A stretch of 64,000 bases of DNA from Sphaerosporella brunnea (taxonomy: Eukaryota; Ascomycota; Pezizomycetes; Pezizales; Pyronemataceae): the NCBI GenBank assembly GCA_008704415.1, contig VXIS01000232.1, positions 1 through 64,000 on the forward strand, written 5' to 3'. Every line of letters begins with the position of its first letter. The stretch's first letter is position 1. Of this stretch, positions 18,091 through 30,149 are shown piece by piece. The notes below the pieces were generated by a model. It saw only the letters and a list, made by a program, of their open reading frames with translations, was not told the DNA's origin and made no database searches. Made by a program: the position numbers and the translations under genes.

Positions 18091-18681
18091 ATGTCTACCT
18101 ATGATTCCCAACGTAAAGAAATCGATCATTTTCTCGAATTCCTGGCAGAGAATCCAGCGCAAATATCGCAGCTTCTTTTTCCGGTCCGAAACCTAGACTT
18201 GGGCGCAGGGCAACCTGCTGGTCGCAATAATACCAAACATAAAAAGAAAAAGGGAGCGGACTCAGCTTCTTTCGTCCAGACCGGAGAAGGGCATGCTAGG
18301 CCAAATCCTCACCACGTTAGCCAGAGGACTGCAGTCCAGAGACGAGCGAATAACTCAGAGCTAGACTTGAATGCGCTGCTTTACACCGCACTCAACTCAA
18401 TGGAGCCGTTTACGAAGCTGCGCAGTGTGGGCCCAGACCGGAGTGTGCTGGATTTGTTCGGTGGGGCATTGGAATCCCTGGGACCATTTATAGAAATGCA
18501 TTTTCAACAGCCCGAGGATGCTGATCAAGAGATTGTGGTCGTTCACCATGACAAGGAGGATCTCGATGGCGTGATCGTGGCCCATGAGAAAGAGTATGAT
18601 GATGATGGGGTCATCGCTATCAGTGACGACGAAGATAATTCCCACAGTGATCATGAATGGGATTTCGAGGTGGTTGGATGA
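18091..18681 (+). CDS. Hypothetical protein, 196 aa, acidic tail
   Basis: A single uninterrupted 196-codon frame starts at the first ATG after a C/A-rich leader. I do not recognise a family. The N-terminus looks helical (KEIDHFLEFLAENPAQISQ), followed by a basic patch (KHKKKKG) near residue 50, a middle segment with Leu-rich helices (LDLNALLYTALNSMEPF), and a strongly acidic C-terminus (ISDDEDNSHSDHEWDFEV). Codon usage and composition resemble neighbouring genes more than the surrounding non-coding DNA. It could be a lineage-restricted nuclear protein. It has no signal peptide or membrane segment. Alternative: a chance frame, though the length and acidic tail argue against that. Confidence 0.55.
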   Translation: MSTYDSQRKEIDHFLEFLAENPAQISQLLFPVRNLDLGAGQPAGRNNTKHKKKKGADSASFVQTGEGHARPNPHHVSQRTAVQRRANNSELDLNALLYTALNSMEPFTKLRSVGPDRSVLDLFGGALESLGPFIEMHFQQPEDADQEIVVVHHDKEDLDGVIVAHEKEYDDDGVIAISDDEDNSHSDHEWDFEVVG

Positions 18682-19061
18682 AGCCGGAGGTCTTTTGCAT
18701 ATGGTATTGGCTGCCTTCATCTAGCTTTCAATTTAATATGTTCTCTGAATCTTTGTTGACGCATATGTCTCCCCACTTCTAAAGAAGAGGGCTCGCTTGT
18801 GCTGGGGAATCAATGAGGATGAATGCCTGTGAGAGAGAAGCCTCACATTGGCTTATCTGAGCAGGACATGTACAGAGATCGGTAGAGACGCTGTCTGCCA
18901 CTTCAAAATAAATTATGCTATCTGGTTGTGATACAGAAGCCACTTGAAATTTCGGGAATGACCCATTGAGTGAGATTCTATGTAGAGTGTCATACATAGC
19001 TAAGCATCAAATATCACTCAAATAGACTGTAGTTGAGCTCAGTTTTTTTTTTGTTTTAATC

Positions 19062-19850
19062 ATATTGTATTCGGCCGCTTGCGGCCATGACATATGAGGG
19101 TGGAAGCAAAGCTGTTCCTCCTACTGTGGGGTCTGCGCTTCCGAAGAAGAAGTAACCAAAGAAAATCGCACCAGATATGAGTGCACACTAAGAAGATTCG
19201 TGACCAAACGTAAGGAAAGAGAGACAGGGTCAGGAAACAAATAGGCCTTGGTCGGCCACATTCCAACTTTGGTACTGTCTAAGAAGGCCATTATCGCCTT
19301 CCGCACAGCGTTCGTTAGACAATAGGACCTTAATGGATGTATTCACCCTTCGTCTCTTTTACCCGTCCATTGTAGCAGTCTCCACTGCCTTCCACAATAC
19401 GGCCTTCTCTTTGCGCTAACAAGCGCAGAACTTGAACAGGTGTTCCCTTGTCTGGACTGGGTTGCCCGAGCAGAACCAGCATCTTCGCGCCTTCCAGTCT
19501 TCTGGAGTTAGGGGAGGGTGCCTTGTTAAGCTTGAGTGGAAAAAACGCGTAGCCAGTGACTTTTTGGCCCGGTATGCGATCGCGTCTGCTTCTTTGAGCG
19601 TTATGGTAGGCCTTGGGCTAGTCGTTTCGGTCCTGGTTCTTGGCTAGGGGGCCGGCCGATCGAGGCGAGTGATGTGGTCGTCAGCCGCGACTATTTCATT
19701 GGCGAGTTGGTCGGCCAGCTCTTTGCCAAGCACGTTCGAATGGCCGCCGACCCATCGAAACTCCGCCTTCCATCCTTTGGCGTTCAGCTCGAACCCAGTC
19801 GCATTGCCCGTGAAAGTCGCGTCAAACTCACCGTCAACCAATTCTCTACC
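19062..19850 (-). mobile_element. 5'-truncated LINE (non-LTR retrotransposon) 3' remnant
   Basis: Read on the minus strand from about 19850, a decayed RNase H segment is visible (EFRWVGGHSNVLGKELADQL, with the conserved GHS..G.E.AD pattern). Next come a CCHC zinc-knuckle-like motif (CWFCSGNPV followed by QTREHLFKFC, C-x2-C-x8-H-x4-C) at about 19430-19500 and the terminal motif LLSNERCAEAIMAFLDSTKV at about 19260-19330. The copy ends with a short hairpin (GGCCGCAAGCGGCC, 19074-19087) and A-rich sequence. In-frame stops and frameshifts make it non-functional. Order and motifs match the 3' end of fungal Tad/I-like LINE ORF2. It ends only about 40 bp from the POT1 start codon. Confidence 0.8.
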
Positions 19851-19891
19851 TCACATCGTTAAATTCTCCTATCTCCACGTTTGGGCCTCCC

Positions 19892-21773
19892 ATGAATCTC
19901 ATTTCGCTTGAGAATGCCTTCAAACTCCCTCCTTCCACCGACGTCCATGTAGTCGGCGTAGTGACCGACTCCTTTCCGCCGAAGATTACACGCAGAGGAG
20001 GCAAGTATTCGTTCTCTGCGAGCTCGCTGACGACTGCTGACCTCTCCCAACAGAGTACATGCTCACCATCACCCTAGTCGACCAGACTGGCCGAATGAGA
20101 GCACGCTTCTTCTCCAGGAAGGAGAGCGGCCTACCGACAGTGCCGGCAAAAGGCGATACCATACTTCTCAGCTGCATCCAAACCTCCCGATTTCACGGCG
20201 AGAAACTTCTGCAATCAGCGGCGGATGACAATGGAAAACTGAAGTGGGCGATGTGGCGGCCATCGGGTTCGAACGAGCGGCAGACGGTGTTTCGTCCGCC
20301 CCAGTTCGGACAAGCAGTCAGCCGAGAACATCATGTGGTGGTGGCGAAGTTGCGGGCATGGTATTCGGCAACAGGTGGAAAAGTCGAGAACGGCACGCAA
20401 AGTGGACATAGCCCACCGAACGTCACCGCTGCTATTCCCAGGCGCTCTGGAGGAAGGGAGTTTGCACTCGTCCGGGACTTGAAAGTCAACTCTTTTTACG
20501 ACATGGTAGGCAAGGTTGTTAAGACGTTCAATGTAGGCAACTGTGTCACGATATATGTCACCGACTACACCAAAAACGCGGGGCTCTACAACTACGCACC
20601 AGACGCCCTCGACATGACCATGAACAAGGGATGGGCCGGCCCATGGGGACAGTATACCTTGCAGGTGTCGCTCTGGGACGCACATGCCGAGGCCGCACGA
20701 TACACCGTTGGGGAGGGAAAATATGTGTTTCTACAGAACATGCGGACAAAACGCAACAAAGATGGGCGTCTTGAGGGTGCCTTGAATGGTGACCGGAGAT
20801 TTCCGGACAAGGTCAATGTTATCGTTCTCGAAGACATGAAGGACTCCCGAATACGCGCGATTGATCAGAGGGAGAGGGAGTACAAACGACGCCATGAAAA
20901 CGACGAAGAAAAAGTAGAGCTAGGTGAAGCTAGAGAGGTAGATGATTTGGCAGCGCCCCAAGCCGAACCCCAACCCAAAATCCAACACAAGCAAGGGGAC
21001 GAGAACAATTTGATCAACTGCGAGAGGCCTTCCATGCCATTTACATCGATTCGAGAGATCCTTGAAATGCAACTGCCCGAACAGGGCTACAACAACCGGA
21101 AATATCACATCATCGGAAAAGTTGTCGATTTCTTGCCGAAAAAGATGGAGGATTTCGCGCGATCTGTTGAGCCAGAGGAATCCGACTCAGAGGCCGACGA
21201 AACCTCGAAAGAGGAAGAATGGGAATGGCGGTTTGCGTTGCTGGTGCAAGGGAGAGATGGGCATCATATTCAGGTCATTGTGTCCGGTAAAGAAGCGCAA
21301 TATCTTCTAGACCTCGACGCAGATGAGTGAGTATACCTATCCAGAACTTATAATTAGTTTCGTGGCAACTGATGTGGTTCCCCAGCCTACGCAACAACCA
21401 GGACCTTCTCGCCAAACTCCGCAAGAAGCTGGGGATTCTCTGGGGTAATACTGAAGAAAAATACCGGGAGGCCATAGGCCAGCCACTTCGACAGCTCGAT
21501 AGTAGCAACGAATCCCCCGACGCCGAACCACAATTGCCTAAAGCCAACAATAAGAGAAAGAGGAATGGAAAAAACGAGGGAGGAAATCCCGACAAGAGGA
21601 TCAAACCCGAAGGAGCAGATGCCATCTCAGCGGATATTGACCACGAGACGGCAGAAGAGGACGACTCGGAGAATCTCGGAGAAGCAAAGTTCTTCGAGGC
21701 CTGCCTCATGGAATACGGAGTCGGGGAAAGAAAGAGGATGTTCAAGATATTTGGAACCACTATTATGGTCTGA
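19892..21773 (+). CDS. POT1: Protection of telomeres protein 1 (single-stranded telomere DNA-binding protein)
   Basis: POT1 binds the G-strand overhang and controls telomerase access as part of the shelterin-like complex. Three exons (19892-20000, 20054-21326, 21386-21773) encode about 589 aa. The N-terminal OB fold shows FKLPPSTDVHVVGVVTDSF followed by YMLTITLVDQTGRMRARFF. A second OB domain begins near residue 170 (REFALVRDLKVNSFYDMVGK, VTIYVTDYTKNAGLYNY). A third conserved block is REILEMQLPEQGYNNRKYHI. Intron 1 has a GC-AG border (GAG|GCAAGT...CAG), which keeps the frame as R-G-E-Y-M; no GT donor there does so. Intron 2 is GT-AG. The start lies directly downstream of a LINE remnant, so its promoter or leader may lie within former LINE sequence. 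Confidence 0.92.
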
Positions 21774-22227
21774 GTACTCCTCGTTTCTGGCCCTTTTCTT
21801 TTCTCTTTTCCTATTGCGTTTGAAATTTATGATAGGTGATGCCACATTCTCACCGTCTTTTTGGTGCGAGCTCTTGTGTTTCAGCTAGGAGCTTTTGATT
21901 TTTTGAGGCCTTTTTTGTGTTTTTTTGTGCTTTTTTTGAAGGGCGGGGGGGAGCCTGAGTGGATCTTTCTTCCAACAGTGCACTTCAAGCCAGAGCCCAA
22001 TGTGAGAATGTATGGAGCGGATGAATGCCCTCGACGTAAAACCAAACTCATCTGATCCACGGAAAAGTGGGCATTTAACCCTGATGTTTGCGAGCAATTT
22101 GGTGGGTGCAATGATGTCAACACTCCCAGTCACCGGATTATCATTTTTCCGCGGCTCAACATTTTGGAGAGCTGCTTCACGATGTCAGTCCATACTTGCA
22201 GCAACCCAACCATCCACGCCCACTAAG

Positions 22228-23298
22228 ATGCCTCCACGACCGGCACTCCCCCTCGCAGGCCTCGGACGAGTCCCAGCCGCCCGGCGACTCGCGCAGCATC
22301 AACGTGCGCACTCCACCGCGCCCGCAGCGCAACCACCAAAACTCACCTCCCCGGACGCAGCCCGCGCCTATTGCCTCTCGCTACTGCAACGCTCGGACTT
22401 CGCCTCCAGCCTCCTCACCCCGCTCCAGCACCCCTTGGCACGAGACGCGCACCTCGCGATCCGGGCGTTCAACGTCGACATCGCAGCAGTCGACGGTTCG
22501 GTGTCCAACGTGACGGTGGGGAAGATGCGGATGCAGTTCTGGCGGGACGCGGTGGCGGCGACATTCGCGGGGCAGCGGCCGCCGGCCGAGCCCGTCGCCG
22601 TGCTGCTCGCGAAGGTGCTGCACTCGGACGGCGCGCCGCTGAGCAAAAGCTGGTTCGCGCGCGTGATCAGCGCGCGGGAGCAGTACTTGGGCTCCGCGCC
22701 GTTCCCGTCCATCGACGCCCTGGAGTCTTACGCCGAGAATACGTATGGCAGCCTGCACTACCTGGCGCTGGAGAGCGTGCACCAGCACTCGGCCACGCTG
22801 GATCACATCGGCTCGCATGTGGGGAAGGCGGAGGGCATAGCGGCCGTGCTGCGCGGGATCCCGCTGCTGGCGACGTCTGGTACCGGCGGCGTGGTGCTGC
22901 CGCTCGACGTGTGCGCTGAACACAACCTGCGACAGGAGGATGTGCTGCGGATGGGCGGTAATGCGCCTGGGCTCAAGGATGCCGTTTTTAAGGTTGCTAC
23001 GCTGGCGAATGATCATTTGATCACGGCAAGGAAGATGCTGGAGGACAGCAAAGGTGAGGGGAAGCAGGCTAGTGCCTTCGCCACGTTTTTGCCAGCGGTG
23101 AGTTTTTTTTTTTTTTTTTTTTTTTGGTGTAATGGTGTGGAAGTTTTGTCTGGCTGATGATGGCCACAGGTTCCTACATCGCTGTATCTGCAGCGGCTCG
23201 AAAAGGCGGATTTCGACCCCTTTTCACCCAGCCTGATGAAGCGCGCATGGACTCTGCCGTGGCGGCTCTACCGGGCGGTCTCACACAAACAGTTTTAG
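22228..23298 (+). CDS. NDUFAF6-like mitochondrial complex I assembly factor (squalene/phytoene synthase fold)
   Basis: Two exons (22228-23097, 23170-23298) give 332 aa. The start has an Arg/Ala-rich, acid-free leader (PRPALPLAGLGRVPAARRLA), a typical mitochondrial targeting peptide. The body matches the phytoene/squalene synthase-like family used in complex I assembly: AYCLSLLQRSDF, LAIRAFNVDIAAV, YAENTYGSLHYLALE and GKAEGIAAVLRGIPL. The Asp-rich catalytic motifs of true prenyl synthases are absent, as in NDUFAF6, so catalysis is unlikely. The frame stays open upstream to 22012; I prefer 22228 because the leader there is mitochondrial in character. The intron starts with a long T run (23104-23125). 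Confidence 0.88.
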
Positions 23299-23862
23299 AC
23301 ACATGGTACGTAACGCTGAAGATGCTTGGGGATGATTATAGCAGATATTGTGTTGTGTACCATAGTATGATAAGACATTTGAAGGCCGGCCCAAGGAAAT
23401 CTCACATCATCGCCACTCCGCATCCCTCGTCCTCTTTTCATCAACCTCGATGCCAGCCAGCGGTTGAGGGAGGGGGGCTTCCTATTACAAAGGCCTGTCG
23501 ACGCACATAGTTTTGTACAAAGAAAGCAATCCCCCCACTAGCAAACTTGGAAAAATAAAAGAAATAAACGCCAGTAGGTATGTTATCGGTAAAGGGGAAA
23601 AAAAAAACAAAGCGACAGGAGGTGATGTAGGAAATAATTGGACCTAACGAGGGTATAATGAGCTCAGCCATCCGATCGAAAGGAGCTCCAGAAAAAGCGC
23701 GTCCAACGCCAGCTTAACGGCATCCACAGAGAAACCAAAAATAAGGAAAAGCGATCCCGATTCGCAGTCAAAAAAAGAAAAAAAAGAAAAAAAAATGTGA
23801 ATATAAGGAAATGGCCCGCTGTTTCATCTCGGAAACAGGTTCATTGTCGCATTAGTGTAGTG
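23299..23862. other. Convergent 3' intergenic region
   Basis: This lies between the 3' ends of the NDUFAF6-like gene (+) and the tandem-PH gene (-). No gene is seen; A-rich runs near 23590-23800 probably belong to the UTRs. Confidence 0.5.
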
Positions 23863-25089
23863 CTACTGCATGACTGCCGGTATAGATGCGGAATTGTGAT
23901 TGGGAGCTTTGTTCCTGGCTAATGTGCTCTTCATCGCGCCCAGAACTTTGACAAGGGCGTCCTCGTCGGGAGCACAGAACCTGTAGGCTTTGGCTTCCGT
24001 GATGACTTGGAGGCAATGTTTCTTGGATTTGGAGAGAGGATCAATCTCAACTGCGTCTATTATGCTGTCGAGGGGTAATATTTTGATGGCCCGGTACTCC
24101 TACGCAAGTGTCAGCACGAACCTGGCATCCCCATCGCGCGAAAGCTCCGAACGCACCTCCTCGTTCTTGTAGAACCCAATGTTGACATTCCGAACAACTG
24201 TCCAATACTTCTTCCACTGTCGGACACCGCCTTTGGATTTTAAGCAGTACAAGTACCCATGCCAGATGACCTTGGGTAACTGCTCCGTTGATGACAGACC
24301 CGAACCGTTGCGTGTCATCCGCGGCGGATCAGCAGTAGGCCTAGCTTCCGCGGTTTCGTTGCCAGAAAGGTAGTTCAGCGACAGCTGAGATACCCTCGCT
24401 GCATCTGATAATGATGACACCGATCCCACATCCGGCCCTGAGTAATCCAGCGTCTGTAGTGACGTTCTCCCACCACTGAATACCCTCGCGTGACCGGTAT
24501 CCGAGCTCCTTTTCCCCGGGAAATTAGCGAGCACCGAATGCACCGGCGAGCTCAGCATCATCGATTCCTCCGGCACCTGCTTTCCAACAGCTGTCCATAT
24601 CTTGTCGGTCCAGTCTTTTGTTTCCTCCTCTGACTCGGCGCGGAAGTGGAAGTTCTTTGAGTTCGAGAACACGCCGAAAGAGAAGGGTTGCTTTGCGTCC
24701 TTGAGCGCGGCCACCGCGGTAACATCGCATAGATGGATTTGTCTGTGAATCTTGTATTCCTTCTGGTCTTTGTAGCAGGATAGACGATCGGCGCGTAGCA
24801 CGAACCAGCGGCGTTTCCAACCCTATGCCCTTCAGCCTTGATGTCGCATCGTAAATCACGTAACACACACCTTTGTCTTCCTCGTTCGTTTCAGGAGCCA
24901 TCCACTCTTGAACACCTTGTCTCGCAGAAAAGCGCCATCTTGGTTTACCGGAGGTTGCGTCTTGATGGTCAGATTCGGGGATTGCGATTGCACGGCCTGC
25001 GTCACCACCGACAAGACTGGGCCCGCAGTGGGTGGGGCGGATGAAAGGACCTGGGCAGCGGACATGGCGACAGTGTTGGCAGCGTGCAT
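23863..25089 (-). CDS. Tandem pleckstrin-homology domain protein (Opy1-like)
   Basis: Three exons (25089-24871, 24822-24157, 24099-23863) give about 373 aa. The first PH domain is at roughly residues 58-160: SGWLLKRTRKTK joined across intron 1 to GWKRRWFVLRADRLSCYKDQ, with the invariant Trp near its end in EETKDWTDKIW. A Ser-rich linker follows. The second PH domain is at about 250-355: WHGYLYCLKSKGGVRQWKKY, then EYRAIKILPLDSIIDAVEI and KKHCLQVITEAKAYRFCAPD. Two PH domains and little else resemble yeast Opy1, a phosphoinositide-binding regulator of PI(4,5)P2 synthesis; the specific orthology is inference. Both introns are GT-AG and frame-consistent. It is divergent to EFL1, with 1.3 kb between starts. 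Confidence 0.85.
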
Positions 25090-26419
25090 GTGGGAGGGCT
25101 GATCTCGAGAGATGGCGATTTGAAGCTGTGACTTTAGTGAAGACTATGACGGGCAATAATGAAGAGTCGATTCGCACATTCCAGGCCTCGGGGGGGGGGT
25201 GGCGATAGCAAGTAGAAGGTATAGCAGTTGGTGGATGGGGTGGTTTGTCTGTTCTTGTCTTATTATTTCCCGGGGAGGCGGGAGTTGGGATATTCGAGGA
25301 AATGAAAACCAGATTGTGCGGTGGTTGTTGTATCTGTGGGTATTGGGGCCGGCAGGGGGTGGTGGTGGAGGTGGAGGTTGCTAGTTAAGGCAACCGTGGG
25401 GGGGGGTGTGAGAGCAGAAAAAGCACAGGACATTTCACCAAAAGTATCTGGAGTGGTGGTAGTGGTGGTGGATGGGGGCTGGGTGGGGGCTGGGCGGTTT
25501 CTGTGCTGCTACTGGCAGGTGTGTTGTGGGCGTGGAAGATGCAGCAGCAGCAGATGCAGCAGCAGCCACACGGGAAGGGAAGCCTTCAATCGAATCGATT
25601 CAACGCGAGAACCGACTGGCTGGGTTCACACATGCACACTCACTTCAACACAACTCAACTCAGCTCAACTCAACCCAACCCAACCCAACCCAACCCAACC
25701 CACTCAACCAACTCACGCCTCCTCTCTCAACACAGCCACTGCCCAGCGCGAATGCAGTTGAGCCGTTCCCTACTGGAACAAGCAATGCCCAGAGCAGCGC
25801 AGCCCCCTGCCTAGCGCGTGGTGCATACCGTTCGACTGTGGAAGCGTTGCGACAGATGCGGACAACCACCACACAAACATCGCCAATTCAGAAGTGAACA
25901 ACTCAACGTCAACGCAGAAGCTTTTAAATCCGGAGCGACAGATTTTTCAAGCGAGAGCCTTCTTGCGGTGAGATGAAGTAGTGCACGGCGCGAAGTGGTA
26001 ACACAAATTCAACTTCATCGAACCACCACATTTTTTCTCGGTTTTGGTAGCGATGGGAAGCATTCTGTTTGGTGGATTCAATACGATGGATGGCGGGTGG
26101 TCAGTAAATTGTGGCGTTGAGTGGGCAGTCGCTGAAGTTGAAGTAAAACTTGAAGTTGTGGGGCAAGCCACAGCCTGGCGCGGTTCAGCCACAAACGCGA
26201 CCACAAAAGGAATGGTGTGCTGTGGCTTTTATGCGCTTCATTCGCTTGATCGAATGGTTACTTAGCATGCATATGAGTCGATAAGAGTGATGTGGCTGGT
26301 GACAAAAACAAGTCCTCACCCCCCAGCCAGCGTTCAACAAACAACCTCCCCCCCAACCACCATCCAGAATCTACCTCAAACTTCCTCCCCTCGGCTCAGC
26401 GCGTCGACGCCTCTTCCCG
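25090..26419. other. Divergent promoter region of the tandem-PH and EFL1 genes
   Basis: No gene. Simple-sequence patches include GTGGTGG-rich DNA (25350-25480), CAG-rich DNA (25540-25570) and a (CCAAC)n run at about 25670-25705. Several G runs occur. Each could affect promoter architecture but none is a recognisable site. Confidence 0.4.
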
Positions 26420-29400
26420 ATGCCCCCAATCACTCCCACCCAGATCGTTGCTCTTCAGCGAAACAGCGAAAACATCCGAAATGTGAGTGAAGGAGCCCCA
26501 CCCCACCCCACCCCAAGACTCTGCCATGGCCGGCCGTTTCTGAACCGCAAATAGTCTTGACGCTTGTACTGACCGCGCGCCTAGATTTGCATTCTAGCTC
26601 ACGTCGTAGGCTCTTCCCTCGTCCTTCAACTCTGGTCAAGCTGGACTGTATCTTAATCCAATCAACCAGGACCACGGAAAAACTTCCCTGAGCGACTGCC
26701 TGCTCTCTACGAATGGAATCATCTCGCCTAAGCTGGCGGGGCGCGTGCGGTATCTGGACTCGCGGCCGGATGAACAGCTCAGAGGAATCACCATGGAGTC
26801 GTCCGCCATCTCGCTCTATTTCCGCATGATGCGCCGGGCCTCTCCGGAAGAGGAACCAAAGCTGAACGAGTACCTGGTGAACCTGATCGATTCTCCAGGC
26901 CACATCGATTTCTCCTCGGAAGTTTCTACTGCTTCCAGATTGTGTGACGGAGCTGTTGTGCTGGTGGATGCCGTGGAGGGTGTATGTTCTCAGACCGTCA
27001 CGGTGCTGCGTCAGGCTTGGATAGAACACATCAAGCCGCTGCTCGTGATCAACAAGATAGATCGCCTGATCACTGAGCTGCAGCTCAGTCCGGATGAGGC
27101 GTTTGACCGGATGTCAAAACTTGTGGAACAGGTCAATGCGGTCATGGGTAGCTTCTTTGCCGGTGAGCGAATGGAAGAGGATCTGAAGTGGCGAGAAACG
27201 CTGGAAGCACGCGTGGCCGCCGCAAAGGAGCAGTCCAAAGACCAACAGCAAGAGAATGACAAGCCCGAAGAGTTCCAGGAGAAGGATGACGAGGAGATTT
27301 ACTTCGCCCCTGAGAAGCACAATGTGATCTTCGCTAGTGCCATTGACGGATGGGCTTTCACGATCCGACAGTTCGCCGATCTCTACGAGAAGAAGCTGGG
27401 CATCAATAAATCAGTGCTTGAGAGGTTCCTGTGGGGAAAATACTATCTGGACCCAAAGACCAACAGAGTTCTCATGGAGAAGCATCTGAAGGGTAGAAAG
27501 CTGAAGCCAATGTTTGTCACGCTGGTGCTGAAGAACATCTGGGCCATCTACCAATCAACCGTACTGCAGCAGTACGTGACATCTTCCTTTTGTTTAGTTG
27601 CCCAATATATATATTCGAGTAGAAGCTCATGAACCTGTCTGTTGTAGTGACCAAGAAATGGTCGAGAAAATTGTCGCTTCCTTGAACCTGAAGATCCTCC
27701 CCCGCGATATGAAGACTAAGGACACACGAGCGTTGCTACAGTCTATCATGATGCAGTGGCTCCCACTGTCAAAAGCGGTCTTAATCTCGGTAGTTGAGCA
27801 GCTTCCGCCGCCGCCGGCCGCCCAGAAGGACAGGATGCCACACATCATCGAGTCTGCGCCCGGAAAAGAGGCTATATCGGAAGATAACAAAAACGCAGTC
27901 GTCAACTTCAGCACGGCCCCTGAGACACCCGTGGTTGCCTATGTTAGCAAAATGGTCTCAGTTCCGGGATCGGAGCTGAAAAAGATGCGTCGTGTGCAGC
28001 TATCCGCCGAAGAAATGAGGGAATTGGGACGCAAGCGGACAATCGACTTGGCACGGAAGCTCGCCGCCGAAGCAAACGGCACCAGCCAACCAGAGAAAAT
28101 TGACGACCACGATTTTCCACCAGAGAAAGGGACGGTCGAAGAGGAGCCAGCGAAGGAACACTTGATTGGTTTTGCTCGGGTCTACTCTGGAACCGTCAAG
28201 ACCGGACAGGAATTATTCGTCCTGGGACCAAAATACTCGCCGCTCGTCCCTGACCAGCACATCCAGAAAGTGACGGTTTCCGATCTGTATTATATGATGG
28301 GCAGAGACCTGGAGGCATTGGACGAAGTGCCTGCAGGTAATGTTTTTGGGATTGCAGGTCTGGAAGGCAAGATTCTGAAGAGCGGCACCCTGGTCAGCGC
28401 CGAGAACGGCGGTCTCAACCTGGCGGGTGTCAACCTTGGATCCGCGCCCATTGTTCGGGTTGCGCTTGAGCCTAAAAATCCCAGCGAGATGGGCAAATTG
28501 GTTGAAGGCCTGAAGCTACTTGAGCAGGCGGATCCCTGCGCCCAGTATGTCGTCCAGGACAACGGAGAGCATGTCATTCTGACAGCCGGCGAGTTGCATC
28601 TTGAGGTATACGGGTCTCGATAGTTGATACGAACTTGCGGCTGACGGCTGTGCAGCGATGTCTCAAGGATCTCAAGGAACGGTTTGCAAAAATTGATATT
28701 CAGTCATCCTCTCCGATTGTGCCGTTCCGCGAAACCATCGTCGCCGCAGCGGAAATGGCTCCTCCCAGAGACCCAAACCTTCCCCGCGGTACAGTGATTG
28801 CTGTCACACCATCCAAGCAGATTACTGTGCGGATACGTTCGCGGCCTCTGCCGGCTGCTGTTACAGAATTCTTGGTTCAGAACAGCGCATCCATCAAATC
28901 ACTGTACTCTTCGAAGCGTGGCAAGGAAGCTACGGAAAACACCGATGAGGGAGGTGAAGAAGACAAGGCTACTAGAGCCAAGCTGAAACTCATGGAGATC
29001 GAGGAAATTAAGCAAGGGCTTCAGAAGGCTTTCAGTAATGCTCCCTCCAAGGAGCGCGATGTTTGGGCCGGTGTGGTGGACAAAATCACGGCGTTTGGCC
29101 CTCGCAGGGTCGGACCGAACCTTTTGATAGATGCTACACGCGAGGGAGGCTTCCGTAGACTGTGAGTATATACATTCCTTACCTCCAAACTTTTGCTAAG
29201 TCTCTTCAGTCTATCCGACGAGCCCACGCCTGCAGACAACGATCGCTCAGGGGCCCTTTCGGCTCGTGATTTCGAAGACAAGATTACCCATGCATTCCAG
29301 TTGGCCACGATCCAAGGCCCGCTTTGCAACGAACCTGTTCAAGGCATCGCTTGCTTCGTCGAGGAAACCACTGTTGTGGCCTCGGAGGAGGAGGACCTCC

Positions 29401-29954
29401 AGATCGCACGTACCAAGAACTTCGAGGTCATCTCTTCCGTGCAGAATGCAATCCGCGAGGGATTCCTGGACTGGTCGCCCCGATTGATGCTGGCTATGTA
29501 CTCCTGCGACGTTCAAACCTCCAGTAAGCACTCTTCTTGCATATTACTGGGTGTTTGATGCTGATCTACCGCAGCGGATGCGATGGGCAGAGTCCACGAC
29601 ACGATTGCCATGCGTGGCGGCCGGACCACTGCCGAAGAGCAGGAAGAGGGCACACCCTTCTGGACAATCAAAGCGCTTATTCCCGTGGCCGAGTCCTTCG
29701 GTTTTGCAAACGAGATCCGCAAAAACACGAGGGGTGAGGCCAGCCCGCAGCTGATCTTTTACGGGTTCGAGACCCTAGATATCGATCCCTTCTGGACGCC
29801 GTTCACGGAAGAAGAGTTGGAGGATCTGGGAGATGTCGCCGATAAGGAGAACGTGGCGAAGAGGTACATGGATGCTATTCGTACACGTAAGGGACTGTTT
29901 GTGCAGAAGCGGTTGGTAGTGGGCGCGAACAAGCAGAAGACGCTCAAGAGGTAA
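26420..29954 (+). CDS. EFL1/RIA1: Ribosome assembly GTPase EFL1/RIA1 (eEF2-like)
   Basis: This cytoplasmic GTPase, with the SBDS/Sdo1 protein, releases Tif6/eIF6 from pre-60S subunits. Seven exons are read: 26420-26482, 26585-26605, 26670-27571, 27648-28605, 28656-29161, 29210-29523 and 29575-29954, giving about 1047 aa, close to the usual 1,100. G motifs: AHVDHGKTS (G1), RGITMES (G2), DSPGHIDFSSE (G3), NKIDR (G4). The family-specific insert follows G4 and is charged (KDQQQENDKPEEFQEKDDEE). Domain II is KEHLIGFARVYSGTVKTGQE; later blocks are GELHLERCLKDLKERF and the EF-G C-terminal part GRVHDTIAMRGGRT. Exon 2 is only 21 nt and encodes ICILAHV, so the P-loop is split between exons 2 and 3. All joins keep the frame. 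Confidence 0.96.
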
Positions 29955-30149
29955 TCTGCATGGAAGTATACCTAGGCATTCAGAACTCGGAGAGCAACAA
30001 TAGATACGTCTTGTGTCACTTGAGAACTTAAAGTGCATGCGTGGTATCATCAATATGCAGGAAGCCATGAAGCAGAACTGAACCGCAAGCTGCAGGCTGC
30101 AACAAGGTAAACCACGCCCGCAAACGCCGATCTATGGTTGGGGACGCCT

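Noticed and set aside
22371..23016. Long frames overlapping the NDUFAF6-like gene on both strands
   Set aside because: GC-rich shadow frames of a real coding exon.
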